Below are positions 21,364 to 34,080 of a stretch of 64,000 nucleotides of DNA, one piece after another (within the stretch, counting starts at the first letter, position 1; each line of letters begins with the position of its first letter). Source of the stretch: Steinernema hermaphroditum (lineage: Eukaryota; Nematoda; Chromadorea; Rhabditida; Steinernematidae); NCBI GenBank assembly GCA_030435675.1, contig CM059622.1, positions 1,860,001 through 1,924,000 of the forward strand, in the 5' to 3' direction. The notes under the pieces are model-generated. The model was not told the DNA's origin and did no database searches. It saw only the letters and a list, made by a program, of their open reading frames with translations. Position numbers and translations under genes: made by a program.

Positions 21364-23868
21364 CTGTAATTGCAAGGGCAATAGTTCGGGTAGGGATGCT
21401 GTTATCGCAGCAAACATCACGCCTGTCGCTTTAGTTGTTATAAAGGACACGTAATGCGATGCAGTAAATATGATAATAGTGATAATATTTTGAAGACATG
21501 GAACGAACATTTTCCGACGTAAATGCGGCTTGCAAATTCCTAAAATGGATTGGTCAAACTCGGCTAAATTTGGCACACTAATAGTACTAATGGGTTGTAG
21601 TAATCCTCCAGAATATGAGGCACAAGGCATGCTATCCTGCTCCCTTCCCCGATGTGGCATCCGTTTCCCATCGGTGAGTCCTCAGCTACCCTGTAGGCGG
21701 TCTTAAAGAACCTGGCAGTCAGATAATGGTCCACCAGACGGCTGGAACATTTAGCAACCAAAATAAAGGTGTCTGTTTAAATGTGTCTTGGGAAAGTTGG
21801 TCCATTGGAAATTACCACTGGGAAATCGATACATCTCCGGTGAACAAGAACAGCATGCCCTGTTTATCATGTCTAGAGTGACCACGGGGTGTTCATAGTT
21901 TACAGGGATAATACAAATAAGGAAATGTCGATTTTGATTTTGAAAATGTCAAATTTCAGATGAATCTGCTAGTGCCACTTTTAGAGATTCGTTTCTGAGA
22001 GACACAAAGTATCAATAAACCACATCAATAATTAGGCGATGTCGATTTTTAGTTCACAATTTTTATATTTTTACAGAGATACTGGATTTATGATAGTGAA
22101 GTGTCTTTCCATCTTAATTAACACTATGAGTTCTTTTTTACTTTTTTCATGAAGATGAGCAAGCATGAGCTATAAATTAGATAGCACAAAAAAAGTGCAG
22201 ATCTAACCGAGTTGTCGGGTGGGGTTTTGGGTCGGGTACCTGAGCAACTCTGGATCTAACTGATATTTAAAAATATACGAATTTTTGGTCGACTCATCTG
22301 AAGTGAAGCCTTTTTCGGGTTCAAACCAGAGATCTGCTTTGTGTGCTCTGTTTTTGAGACCCAGTTCTGAAAATTTCGATTGCCTCCGCTTCGTACAAGA
22401 TGGACTGTTCTAGCACGATCTACAACTAGATCGAAGTACAAGCAAATTCATTGAAAGATTGCCGAGTTTGCTCAAAGATGTGAATACTGATCGATCGAGT
22501 TATTTCTACACTGGACCGGGGTCTTAATACGAAGCGTCCCCAATCGGATATCTCCGAATCAAACTTCAATGAGCAATGCAGAATGTGTTTTTTCGATAAC
22601 AAGAACTTGAAAACAGCTCCAGTCAGAATCAAGCCTTCAGAAACGTTTCAAAAAGCGTTCTTCCAAAAAGCGCAAAGATTCTATGAAATCGAGCAATCAG
22701 TAGCTATGGTGAATGAATGTACAGATTACGTTGTTACATAAAAATGAGCAAAATCAGGTTTGACGGGTGGTCAGTAAGCATTGGGGCAGTCATCTGAGGA
22801 CTACAACGAAAAATGAGTCCATCGACTATCTGGCAACTAAAACCACTATGAACAATCATTTGTCGCCAGAAAAAAGTACAACAATTGCCCAAATCCGAAC
22901 CATTTTTGCGCTTTTAGAAAGTCAGAAAATTACGAGTTACGGTAGCAGTACCAGTCATGTTAGTCGCATCGAGAGCCAACAAAAGAAAAATTCGGTGATT
23001 TGTTCATTATTTTCCGAGTTTTTGCAAGTCCTTGAAGTCTGAAAGCGGCTTATGTCGATAAAACTTGAAAATTTGGCCCTTCCACCTTGGAAAACGACCG
23101 GTACGATGTCTCCAATGTCAGAAGTAATACAAGAGTCGGAGTATCAAACAGTCTGCAACAGAACAAAAACTGTTCGTATTGCCTATAAACAGCCGAAAGG
23201 TCTCATTTCCAGCAAAGTAGACACATAGATTGGTGTACTGAAGGATCGAATTTGTTGCAAAAAAAAACACACACAAGAGACAGAACTATTTGCAATGCTT
23301 TGGGTAGTGACGATGCCTAGTTTCAGAGTGGATTTGATGTGTAAGAATGAATAGAATTGAGGTAGAGATGGTTCTGGAACTGGATAATCTAGCACATTGA
23401 AAGAAAAAGAATTTAAAATATCCCGTTCTTGTCTTATGATACGAGACACTTCCCCAGACATACAACACAATTTACATATCGACTGCCGCGGCTTGCCCTT
23501 GACAGGCTATAGTAGCTGTCCGCCCCCCTTCTTGGAAACATAGTGAGAATACCGGCCAGGGGAAACGGCTGCTCGATTGAACGCCTCATGGCAATCATTT
23601 GCCGGAAGAAGAGGAGAGCTGATGTTCCTGGACGTCTCGATTTCCGATTCCTACCGTATTCCCGCCCTTTTCCCCTGTGGTATTGACTGGGGACTACGGT
23701 AGCGCGCATTGTCTGCCTCTCATTGTAATCTGCACTTTGAAGTATCCAGAATGTTCTACAGACAACCACGTGGATCTGTCTCGTCTACAATCTGCTGCTG
23801 CAGAGGCGCGTCCAACGCCCCAGTCTTCCCTCTTCGAGTGTCAGCGAGCGGTCGATCGCTTCCGAGCG
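21364..23868. other. Gene-poor stretch
   Basis: About 2.5 kb without a supported gene. It is AT-rich, with a small GGGT-rich repeat fragment near 22210-22245 and several TTACGGTA-like motifs (22937, 23695). Short frames on both strands are not conserved in composition. The right end is the promoter region of the cysteine-rich secreted gene. Confidence 0.4.
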
Positions 23869-26695
23869 ATGCTCCGACCCGTGTTCGTCTCTCTGACGAT
23901 CGTCATCTTCTTCTCTCTCGCTTTCGCCAATTTTGACCGATGTGCCTATGCAGGTTTGTTCTCTGCCTTTCCTGTTGATTATTTGCGAAGTTTGTTCCAG
24001 ACCGTGACCTCTGCGAGCTGGAGGGGATAGAACGGTACATACATGTAGTGGATAGAAGAGAAGCGCCGCTACGGTCGCGTGGCGATTCAGTAACCAGAGC
24101 GAACTCCGTTATTCTGGATAGCGCACGAATTCCGACTCGGACTCCTGGTCGGGTTACATGTCGGACGCCTGCCGGGAAGATTAAAAACCAAGAATACTGC
24201 TACTATGGTAAGTGTTTATGCTCTTCTCTAAGGCTAATTCGCTGCTTTAGCCATCGACACTGGTGATCCTTCGAAAAATTTCAAAGTCTATTATAACAAG
24301 AAGAACGATGATAAAAACCCTCACGTTAAAGTCTTGAAGGATCAAATTCGGCCGTTCTGTTTACAAGATGATGTGAATTTTATCGGCACCAAGCTGTTCC
24401 CTGCTTTTATGACCAGAGAGGAGAACGCTTCTGGAAAAAAAATACGTCGCACATTGACTGATACATGGGTCTACTGCTGTCGCTATAACTGCACTGCGAA
24501 ATTAGAGCCTGCAAGCGGCAATATGCTCAAATCGGATATCACTCTGGCAATTGTTTTGGCGAAAACATACTTCAGAAATATGCCGCGTACCGCAATGGGA
24601 GTTTCAAAAATTGAGAAAGCTGACAAGAACACGTGCTATACTGAAGATCTGATGAATAGTCCGAAGCTGCCTTACGTCTCGACATGCCATTCTTTTTTCG
24701 CTAAGTATGAGAACGACTCCAACGTGCACTCTGGCCGAATGTTGTACAATAGAATTAGCGACATTACTACCTTCGAAAGCGACGGACCGTATACCGAAAG
24801 TCCTACCCTCATTCTTCGAACACTGGCGCAATGTAATCTCACTTTTAGTGAAGAACTCGGACTCGAACAAGACAAAACCGTTAGTTTTTCGAACATAGTT
24901 CTGAATTTCATTTTGGTTTATAGGATATATGCGTTGCCTTTGTACATACCGCGTTCTATTTCCGCTACTGTTGCTGTCCGAACAACATGTCCTTGTGTGC
25001 TCCACGAAAATCGACAAACAAGGATACCGTCTTGTGTGCATCCGGCGATTACGCAACGGACCGCCCTCTGGCGATACAGTCATTAGAACCAAGCCATTTG
25101 TCGGCCAAAGAGTGTGTTCTAATATATAGGTGGCACCCTGACAACACGTGAGTCTGCCTTATACGTTTGTTTCGCGAAATGATGTTTTTCAGAAAAGTCG
25201 AGGTTATCATGAAGCCTCGTGTGTTCCCATTGGAAACTTATAACCAGATTGGAAACTTTCGCTGTAAGATGAGCACCAATAAGAATACAGCTTGTCCGCA
25301 TATTGACATTGAGCCACAAACGCGGGAAATCGCTTGCATATGCAATTTTACCGATTTCTGCAATATCGACTATCACTTCGACTACAAGAGCAAAGACATA
25401 GTTGAAGGGTTAGCAAAGGGAGTAAGTGTCATTATCTCCTTATCTCTTTGATCTCCTATCTCTGTTCTTAGTGGCAAAGTTGTGCGTACACACCAGAGCA
25501 TTTCTTCCAGAAGGATGCCTTTGTGAGAGATGACAACGTATTCTGCCCTGTCTTTTTCGACTTGGCCAAGAGAGTTTCAATGAATTTTGTGAATGGAGGC
25601 AACATGGAATTCATAGACAATGATGAGTGCGTATTGGTTATACGTTCCTTGGTAAATGATAAGCCCAATTTCAGTAATGTTGCTCATCGAGTTGCGAATG
25701 AACGCTGCAGAATCGTAGAAATCCGTCTCAACAAGGAAGTGTTGTCTGCGTTACCGTGTGACTACAGAGAAAAAGGATATCAAGACGCCGACTTCCACTT
25801 GCCGAGACTAGTGCTTCTGTGTGCGTGCACAGGTGAGTGATATCTTGGGCGGGACGTGTTGAACTAATTTCTCAGATGGAAAGGAACGAAAGAAGAATGG
25901 AGAGCAATGTGATGTGGCTCTTCGAAAGGACCTGACGAACATCTTCACCAAAACATTTGAACGGATACTTCCCAAATGTTACATGAGAAGGACGGAATTT
26001 AATGTCACACTCTTCAACATTGCCGATCATGTGAAAGTTAGAAGCACAATAGAAAACAGTGAAAATGCATATTGTTATCAAGCATACTCGTCCGAAGGGG
26101 CGACGGGATTCCTTGAGAGCGGACCGGTAAGGAACATTTGTTATGCGGTTGCATACATATATATGCTCTTGCTTAGGTTACATCGAATAATGAAAAGTAC
26201 GCCAAAATGTGTGCTAAACTCATAGCCGACAAAGTGGGTTGTATTGTCACGAAAGATAAAGAAGCCTTCTGCTGCTGTCGGGCTGAGAAAGGCGTCAAGG
26301 AGCCCTGCAATGACCTTTTGATCTCCAGAGCTTTAGTTGACCTATGTAAGTGCTTATATTTGCTTTTCTGAATTCATGACATGCCCATTCAAGTCTCGAT
26401 TGATGGCTATGCAGATGAAAAAGATTGTTCCGGGGAAGTGTGCCATCGCGAGGATCCCAGATGCTACGTAGAACGAGGCCTATCGCGCGAAAGTCATCGA
26501 GTGACTGGCTGCATCACCAGGATCGACGAAAAGGTTCACAACAACAGCTCCCTTCGTCATTTGCAGGTCTGCGAATTGGAGCACAACCAGAACAAATGTG
26601 TTGCCGAACTCCGTAGCGGAAAGGTGATGTGCTGCTGTGTTGATAAGTGTTATAAGAGGAATGTAAATAGTTTTGGTTATATATGGCCTAGGTAA
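23869..26695 (+). CDS. Large cysteine-rich secreted protein with repeated CCC-type modules
   Basis: Nine exons (23869-23953, 24001-24207, 24251-24879, 24924-25147, 25193-25421, 25472-25832, 25876-26126, 26177-26345, 26394-26695) join in frame to 818 aa. Residues 1-20 form a signal peptide (FVSLTIVIFFSLAFA). The mature protein contains at least five to six repeats, each ending in a cysteine cluster: YCCRYNCTAKL, YFRYCCCPNNMSLC, ACICNFTDFCN, LLCACT, AFCCCRAEKGVKEPCND and VMCCCVDKCYKRN. Upstream of each are spaced single cysteines. The CC(C)xxxxCN endings resemble Ly-6/uPAR three-finger domains or the nematode ET module. No transmembrane helix or GPI signal is obvious. Function is unknown; an extracellular or host-facing role is possible. 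Confidence 0.8.
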
Positions 26696-26805
26696 TTGTT
26701 TCTATTAGTATTAAATTAAAAATGTTTGTTATCTCGTTTAAAACTTCTGACTGCAATGGTGAAAGCGACTTTCTGTTCTGATTTCCTATCCCATAATGTG
26801 ATGCC

Positions 26806-27711
26806 ATGGTTGGTCAGCCCTCATTTAACGGGGAACTGGTATATGCCTCCTTTTTACAAGCATCGCATATGTGGATGAATCGACTCTCGGATTTCCTTCT
26901 AAAACGACACGCCGTTGTGGTGAGTAGCTCGGCTACAATCTCACAAAGTATTCATGTAAAAACGGAAAAATCTTTGAAGATATTATGGAACATTGCACAG
27001 TCTTTTCTCAAAAAGATATTTCTGTCGACAGAGGATCTGTACGGAGAGCGCCGTTGCGTCACCAGGAAGCCAGCTTCGAAAATGAGACGTAAGAACCTCG
27101 AAGGCTGCCGAAGAAGTCTCCTTGCTCAGCGCCTCTCCGAAGAAGCTGCCAATATTCTCCAAGAGGCGACTCCTAGAGAGATCCGAGGTATCATGAAGGT
27201 CACCGAAGACACGCCCTGGATGAGCAGTGGCGGCGCCATGGACTGGGCAACGGAGATCGTCCACGTCGCCGTTCGGAACCCGGGGATCGCCTCAACTGTA
27301 GATGCCTACCAACTTGGCAACGCCCTCAACTTCATCAAACAGCGCCTGAAGTCGAAAAGAGTTATTTTGGCCGAAGAGGGCCTGTTTTTGGACAGGAACC
27401 TCCTTGAAGAACTAAAGACCGATTTTGAAGAAATCTCCAGAGCCTACTTGTACCACATTCACCGAAGTCCTTCGACAGTCGCCTTCAACAGTCTCCTTTC
27501 TTTTGCGGCACATTACGCAAAGCACGCTGAAAGACATGGGCTTACGGTGGCCGAGTATCTCAGTCTAGGAGAAGGGTTGCTGAAAGGTGTCCCAGTAAAG
27601 AGAAACGGTTGTTGGATGTACAAGGCGACCAATGGTTGGACGCTTGTTGTGGCTCAGGAGCATGGGTGCTGTTATGCAAGAACCTTACATCTGAAGGCGG
27701 TTTCTGTCTAG
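26806..27711 (+). CDS. Helical protein, possibly a single MIF4G-like domain
   Basis: A 301-aa frame, convincing by codon use from about residue 80 onward (MRRKNLEGCRRSLLAQ). The first part is less certain and may be UTR or an unrecognised exon boundary. It continues with NILQEATPREIRGIMKVTED, then EIVHVAVRNPGIAST and AYQLGNALNFIKQRL. That order recalls the ILNKLTP, IFEKAxxEPxF and AxLCxxL helices of eIF4G MIF4G domains. A later FNSLLSFAAHYAKH helix fits the next hairpin. The similarity is by eye and weaker than in the tandem trio. It lies 110 bases after the cysteine-rich gene on the same strand. No other function is suggested. Confidence 0.55.
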   Translation: MVGQPSFNGELVYASFLQASHMWMNRLSDFLLKRHAVVVSSSATISQSIHVKTEKSLKILWNIAQSFLKKIFLSTEDLYGERRCVTRKPASKMRRKNLEGCRRSLLAQRLSEEAANILQEATPREIRGIMKVTEDTPWMSSGGAMDWATEIVHVAVRNPGIASTVDAYQLGNALNFIKQRLKSKRVILAEEGLFLDRNLLEELKTDFEEISRAYLYHIHRSPSTVAFNSLLSFAAHYAKHAERHGLTVAEYLSLGEGLLKGVPVKRNGCWMYKATNGWTLVVAQEHGCCYARTLHLKAVSV

Positions 27712-27895
27712 ACAACGCTCAATAAAATCTCCGAAAAACGGTCAGTTTCATTGTCTCGGATGCTATAGAGTGATGCAAGAGTCCGTCTGCACTCTTTGCA
27801 AACGGCCGAAAAATCTCATTTCCTGGAAAGAAGAACTGCAGATCGGTGAATACAGGTCCAGAACACCCGTGGCATCATTATTCACAAAACAATAT

Positions 27896-29495
27896 TCACA
27901 ATTTCGAGACGCAAGTAAGACAACAGTGCTCGTAGATGACGACTTGGGGATTCGCCTGCATGCCCACCGTACTCACGCTCTCGCTTCTGAACTTCGACAC
28001 CGGAATCGACTTGTAAATTTTCGTCGCCGAATCGCCGGGAACGAGCTTGTTACAATTAAAACAGAAGGTGATACAGTACTTTCTCCGCTGCACTTCTCGT
28101 GGCACGATCAAGTCACTGATGTCCCATCTAGAAGCTTATTTTAGACTCTTAAACAACAGAAAATATCTTGCCTGCTTCTTCTAATTGCCGCCATGGCCAT
28201 TTGGAACAGCGAACCGACCGCTGTGCAACGCTCTACTTCGGGTACGGCATCTGACGCTAGCTCGTTGTCCGAGAAGTCCAGGCTTGCAAGGCGGCATAAT
28301 TGGAGTGTAGCCGGAATGCATTTGAGTTTGTTGTTGGAGCAACTGAGGGTGAGAAGTCGTGGCAGGAAGGCTATCTGAAGCAGCAACGTTTCAGACACAA
28401 AATGAAACATCGTCTTGCCTCTTCAGAGATATCGGTAATCTGATTATTGTCCACCTTTAGATCCCTGAGGCAACTCAATCTGCCAACGTTCGCGGGGATT
28501 GTTCTTAGCTGGTTATTGCGCAAATCAAGAAAGGCGAGAGTTTTCGGCAAATTCTCCCAGAAATCGAACTGAAATCATGCAAAGTAGACAGGAACAACCG
28601 ACTTGTGGTGTCTGGTCTCATGAAAATAAACATTCAACCGCTTAAATGATCTGGTTTCGTGTGCAGAAAAATCTTAAAGACATCATTTCCACTTAAGCAT
28701 ACATCTAAACTGGCTCACTGTCTAAGCGGAACGACCAGAAACTTACGGGAAATGACTTGATATCCATTTCCGCCAGTGTCAGCGCCTGTAGACGCCTCAG
28801 CGCTCCAATCAGACTCATCCGCTTGCTGAATTCAACATCTTTTGTGAGCGGATTGCCCCAAACTTCGAACTTCATCAGACTTGAGCATCGGAACCATCTC
28901 CTGTCGATCTTTTGCATGTTAATTGGTGCGATGGACAGTTCGGAAAGATCGCTCGGAAAGCCTCTCGTCGGGTACTGACTCCTCTCCTGGACTCTGAGAT
29001 TCACTGGCCTCGTCGGATTTGCGCCGCAGTTCATCATCGACGGTGGAACGGCCGATTTGGGCTTAGAGGTTCTGCCAAGAAGAACGTCACGGACCGACTC
29101 CATCAGGTCGTGGAGTTGTTTCGGATTCGCCTGGAAAAGAAGCCGAAGAATATAGACAGAAAAGACGCCGTACCTCGTTGATGTACAACGAGAGATTCTT
29201 CTTGAATTCTATCGTTGCGCGGCCAAGTTTGACGCGATTCGTGAACAGCTGGGCTACGGTATCTGGGCTGATCTAAAATAGACTAGAATCGCACCAGGAG
29301 AACCACGCTGCTTACAAGTAGAGGAGGCACAGTTTTGGTCTTCTGGGAGGGCGCCTTGATGATCAACGAGTGGTCCTGCTTGCCTTGGGGATTTCTGCGC
29401 TGCACGAGCGTGACCGTCGCCTTGTAGGGCCGCTCCACTTTTCTCGTGTTAGAACATGATTGAGGCTGCAGATTCACCGTGCATGTGAGATGCAT
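27896..29495 (-). CDS. LRR1: LRR1-like substrate receptor of CUL2 ubiquitin ligase
   Basis: The chain starts MHLTCTVNLQPQS, matching the start of animal LRR1. It continues through a beta-rich N-terminal domain, SPDTVAQLFTNRVKLG, a segment with DLSELSIAPINMQKID, and leucine-rich repeats (LMKFEVWGNPL, LQALTLAEMDIKSFP, LLTLSCSNNKLKCIP, LASLDFSDNEL). The C-terminal exon has FCFNCNKLVPGD and HCCLTC, like the cysteine-containing tail of LRR1. The homologue is the CUL2 adaptor that promotes CMG helicase unloading and cyclin-dependent-kinase-inhibitor turnover. A small upstream exon at 29577-29585 could add MRIQYLDGD in frame. The internal exon borders between 28100 and 28750 are approximate. Confidence 0.82.
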
Positions 29496-30001
29496 TATGT
29501 CTGTAACAAGATACGAATAACATAAGATCTGAAGAAAACGACCACGACGTTCTAAATTACCGCCATCCAGATACTGGATGCGCATTGCGCGGTAAAGGAG
29601 TGAAATCAGCTCTTTATCTCTGCAGACGGTCTGTCTACAGTCTGGACCAACTTTAGCTTCCCGAAAACAAAGAAATATCCCGCAGTGTCATCGGCGAACA
29701 ACCAGTCTATCTTTTCCATGTCTCTGTCTAGACGGCAATTCCCGCAAAAAAAATAGAATCTAGACGCATAGACGATTTGCCAGGAGAAGATCACGAAAAA
29801 ACGCAGAAAAATCCTCCAAAATTTCTCGCTTTCCGCCGTTGAGGGTCCCAAACGGAAGCGAAAAAGCGTAAATATTCTATGTTCGGATATATTTTATTCT
29901 TTGTTGTCTTCTAGCCAGCCGACTTCTTTCCGTTTCTAATATTCGGATTCGGTTGATTAAACTCGTGATGTCGTTCCTTTCAGGTAGCGGCTATCTCCAC
30001 G

Positions 30002-31298
30002 ATGCTAAGACGCACCATCTCGTTCCTCGGAAAAAGGTACATTTTCGTTTATTTCGTTTCTGTGTCTTTCGTAAACATCGCGCCTTGCTCAAAGCGTTGT
30101 AATGACAGCTTCTGTCCCGTTAGCAGACATAACAGAGAACGTGCCTATCTGCAGACTTCATTTCACGTCTAATGTCTGCGTTCCAGCCTCGTCGAAACCC
30201 AGAAGCGCGCGCTCTCATCGACCGCGGCAGTCCCATATGACGAATTGATCCAGCAGCAGTTTTTCGACGACGAAAAGAACTTCGGCGTGACTGAGTTGCG
30301 CCCGAAGGCGCGACCCGGACGCTCGTGGACCCAGGATGAATTGCGACTGAAAAGTTCGGAAGATTTGCACAAATTATGGTCAGTTTTCCACCTTATTTTT
30401 ATGTTAGTATGATCTGCTTTGTGGAGCCGCTATCTGCTGACATGACTAGACGCGAGTAGACAGGTGACAACCGTACAATTAGACGAAGAGACGCAACGCA
30501 CTCATTTACGTCTCTGATGTATATATTTGAGTCGGCTAATTTGGACTCTTGGACTGTCTGTATGTCTACGCTGCATCAATTTGTCTAGACATTGCGCCGT
30601 GGCAATCTCTCCTGCAAGAGGCCTAAAGACATAAAAACTCATTTTTACTTGTTATCTTTTTAAACGGTCGCTCTTTGCCGATACGAGACTCAGCAAGCAC
30701 AGACATGTCGCTGATCTTTTCCGGACCGTCTGATTTCGATCTTTCAGGTATGTTCTCCTGAAAGAGCGCAACATGCTGCTGACCATGCAAGAAGCCTACA
30801 CCAGCCGTGCCCGCCACATGCCCAATGCCGAACGTATCGACAAAGTCCAAGAGGTTGCGGCAATACTGTGTACTGTCTATCTTCACGTCTCATTTCAGAG
30901 CATGGACAATTTGGAAGCGGTTGTTCATGAGCGAAACAACGCCTTCTTGGAGCTGGAAACCGGCCAAGGATGCGACCCTCCGATGCGCACCGTCACCAGC
31001 TTCATGGGATTCACCTACAAGTAGATCTATCCAAGCGTATCTTGAAAATGAGCAAATTTCTTACAGAAAACAAGCCCGAGAGCATGTGCTCCCGGCTGAA
31101 GTCACTGGCGAGAAGGAGTACGAGCAGCCTGACCTCGACGACGACGCCTACATGATGCAGAAGCTGTGGAACGAGAAAGAGTACTGGAAGAATTACGAGC
31201 GTGCCCAGCACCGCGCCCTCAAGAACAAGCTGACGGACAGCGACAAGAGGTTCCGGCGATCGCTTCGACGCACCTACAACGCATTAGGACAACAGTGA
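30002..31298 (+). CDS. MRPL47: Mitochondrial ribosomal protein L47 (uL29m)
   Basis: Five exons (30002-30036, 30187-30378, 30748-30853, 30899-31020, 31067-31298) join to 228 aa. The N-terminus (MLRRTISFLGK, QKRALSSTAA) looks like a mitochondrial presequence. The core has QQFFDDEKNFG, RPGRSWTQDELRLKSSEDLH, KLWYVLLKERNMLLTMQEA and NAERIDKVQES, the uL29 helical signature of MRPL47. It sits in the large subunit of the mitoribosome near the tunnel exit. The gene is divergent from LRR1, with about 0.5 kb between their starts, so they may share a promoter region. Confidence 0.93.
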
Positions 31299-31899
31299 GG
31301 GAAGTGTTCTAGAATTGTTGATTTGTTAGCGCTATAATGAAGATGTTCCTTGACGTCCTAATCAATACTCACGGGCTTATCGGGTCGGCTTCCGGGTTCT
31401 GGTCGGGTATACGGACAACCATTACTAAATGTCCACAAGTGTGATTTTCGACTCTGATTTGTATGTCTCTATCGGGCTCGGCTTCCTTTGTCACAAATTG
31501 TTACAACGCGTTGTCAGAAAATCTACATCTGGCGCGCCTCCAGCAGTTCAACAGTTGGATGTGCTTCGCGCTTCTCAAACAGGACATGCCCCTTAGATGC
31601 AATGTTGTCGCTAGTTTGGTCCGCATCGCTCTTTGTCTGGTTTTGTTCAGTCTCATCAGAATAACCAAAAGCTCGCCGGTGATTCACGGCAACTCAACAG
31701 ATAAGAAACAGAGAACTTTGACTACCGTAGAACACCACTGAAAATCCGACTTCAGGGAACAATACACCACGATGTGAATAAATAAGTTTATTGCATGCCA
31801 AACAAAACCACTCGAAAACACCTTCTAGGACATCAATGATTAAAGCAATAAATTATAAAATAAATTACTAGAAGTAGATACAAACAACAGCTGTCCTTT
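31299..31899. other. Spacer between convergent MRPL47 and ribophorin I
   Basis: Probably the 3' UTRs of the two converging genes. A plus-strand frame at 31463-31741 shows one hydrophobic stretch, but it lacks an acceptor and resembles nothing. I checked the minus strand for missing ribophorin exons and found none. Confidence 0.4.
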
Positions 31900-33478
31900 T
31901 TAATCTTGGCGATGTTCCTGTAACCGGATCAAAATTACGTTCTGCACAAAGTTAAAAAGCTTACCGGCGAAAGAGAGAAATCTAGCCGACTGTAAACGAT
32001 CACAACGACGAAAAGAAGGAGGAATGCGGAAACGACGATGAAAGGCTCCCTCAGAATGTACATGCTGCTGAAGTGATATTTGAGCTGAAAATACAAGAAT
32101 GCACTTGTGTAGAGGTATTAAGCGAGATTTACCGTGAACTTCTGACCGTGCTTCTCCACAACGTTGTCCTTCTCAAAAGTGATGACAGGTCGACCACTAA
32201 TGTCAAGGTACGTGTAATGAACTGAGTCCGGAGCACGCTTGACAGAGAAAGGCGTCACCAGCTTGATGTTGGATGCACCTTCAGGGAGGATAATCTTGAC
32301 AGTCGCGTGTTCGATCACAGCGTTTTCGAAGATGCGGTCGATGGCTTTCATACGAAGATGGAATTCATCACCGTTGGAAGAAAGGAAGTCGGCAGTAGGC
32401 AAGTTGTATCCAAGCACGTAGTTGGTTTTCCATCCTCCGTACAGCGGAAAACGGGGACGCAGTTCGACTTCGACGTTCGAAGCTACCTTGCGAACACTGG
32501 AGGTAGAAATATTTCCGATCAAATCACGATAATAGATGTCGCGGGCGGATCCAGGAAGCAGAGTCTAGAAAGCAGAAATAACAGATTTGAATAGAACGCT
32601 ATGAACTACCTTGTAAGCCTTGACAACGGGCTGCTTAGAGCCACGGCGATCCAGTAGATCGTCAAGACGAGAGAAGGGACCAGACAAGACGGCTCCCTTA
32701 TGCACCAATTCAATCTTCTCTTCAACGGCAATATTTCCCCAGTGCGAAACTTCGATAGTGCGTTTCAGAGAAACAGCAACAACAAATGGTGCGTTGTTCT
32801 CGTAATGGATAGTAATGGGAGCAGACGAGAAAGCCTTCTGGTTAGTGTAAGGTCCATAGGTAATGCGATCTCCAGTTCGTTTCGACGGCATCACCTCAGT
32901 GAAAGACCGAACGCTATCTGCGGTCAGCTGGACAGTAGTGATCTCCTTCGCAATATCGTAAACACTTCCGACATGCGCATCACCGTGGAATAGAACAAAC
33001 CTGAACAAATTGCAACGTTAAACTGCAAAGTAACATCATAGGTAACATACTGGTTTTCAGCTTGAGTGATTTCAGCGGGGTAAGGCTTCAGCAAATCCGT
33101 GGAAACATGTGACACAGACAGTTCTCCAGTTCCCTTCACAGCAACTCCCTTGGCAAGATCGATCTTGTGGTAAACGTACTCGGAGGAAGCTCCATCAACA
33201 GTGACCACGTTGATCTTGAGACGTTCGTTTCTATTCTTTCCCTGGGAAGCAGAGACAATTGCGACATGGTCAGCTTCAGAGCTCGGAATAGCGTAGATGA
33301 ACGACGTCAATTCGGCGTCACCGTTGTTTTGGAGTACAAAATTGGTGGAAACCTTCACAACTTGTGAAGAAATATCAACTTTTCTCGTGGCCGACGTGAT
33401 CGAGACACCTTCCGGCACGGAAATGGCGCTGCTGAGGGCGCAGCACAGAAGCACCGGAAATACCCAAGCCAAACGCAT
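31900..33478 (-). CDS. RPN1: Ribophorin I (oligosaccharyltransferase subunit) with very short tail
   Basis: The signal peptide is MRLAWVFPVLLCCALSSA. The luminal domain contains AENQFVLFHGDAHVG, IEVSHWGNIAVEEK, RPRFPLYGGWKTNYVLGYNLP, VKIILPEGASNIK and HYTYLDISGRPVI, the hallmark blocks of ribophorin I. A transmembrane helix (FIVVSAFLLLFVVVIVY) follows near the C-terminus. The family member sits in the ER N-glycosylation complex. After RLDFSLSP the protein stops within about 12 residues on the spliced reading (stop at 31900) or about 10 on the unspliced one (stop at 31935). Typical ribophorin I has roughly 150 cytosolic residues here. Exon boundaries are canonical throughout. Confidence 0.93.
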
Positions 33479-34080
33479 CTGGAAAAATCGAAATTATTTG
33501 CCGGTTAATAAGAGAATAGTGTGAATTTCGAGCAAGCACGCCACACGAAACACTGGTTACACTAACGAACATGGGAATACCTGCTAAATTCAAACAAAAT
33601 ATGCATAAAAAAAACGAAAGATGTCCGCCCACAACCGCCTACTTAGGGATAACAGACCCAAAGTGTGCCTAGCAATCGTCAGCCGCATTTGCAGAGACAG
33701 ACTGAGGGCGTGGTGTGTCGCTGGGAAGAACTAGAGAGACGCATCTGTCTAGTCTAGGTTTTTGTCCGGGGGAGTGCAGAACGAATCCCTCTAATAACTG
33801 GAAGAAAAGAAGCTAAGAATCCGAACGTGGAGATGGACTTCAAACAACGAGCAGAAGAGCTTCTGCGCTGAGCATCATTGGTCTCTTCTCTGTCCGTGGT
33901 CTTGACGCGCTTATTCATTCAAATGCCATTTATCCCTGATTCGTTTTGATCAGGCGCACAAAAAAAACAGTCTGTCTAGACAACATCTGCAACACTGCAA
34001 GAGCACTGCAAAGATCAGACAGTCATTCCACCAGAGTTTAGTTGAACAAAGCGGTCGAGCCGCGAACCGTCGCTGAAATA
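33479..34080. other. Divergent promoter region
   Basis: Spacer between the ribophorin I start on the minus strand and the CK1-like kinase start on the plus strand. No further gene is supported. Confidence 0.4.
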
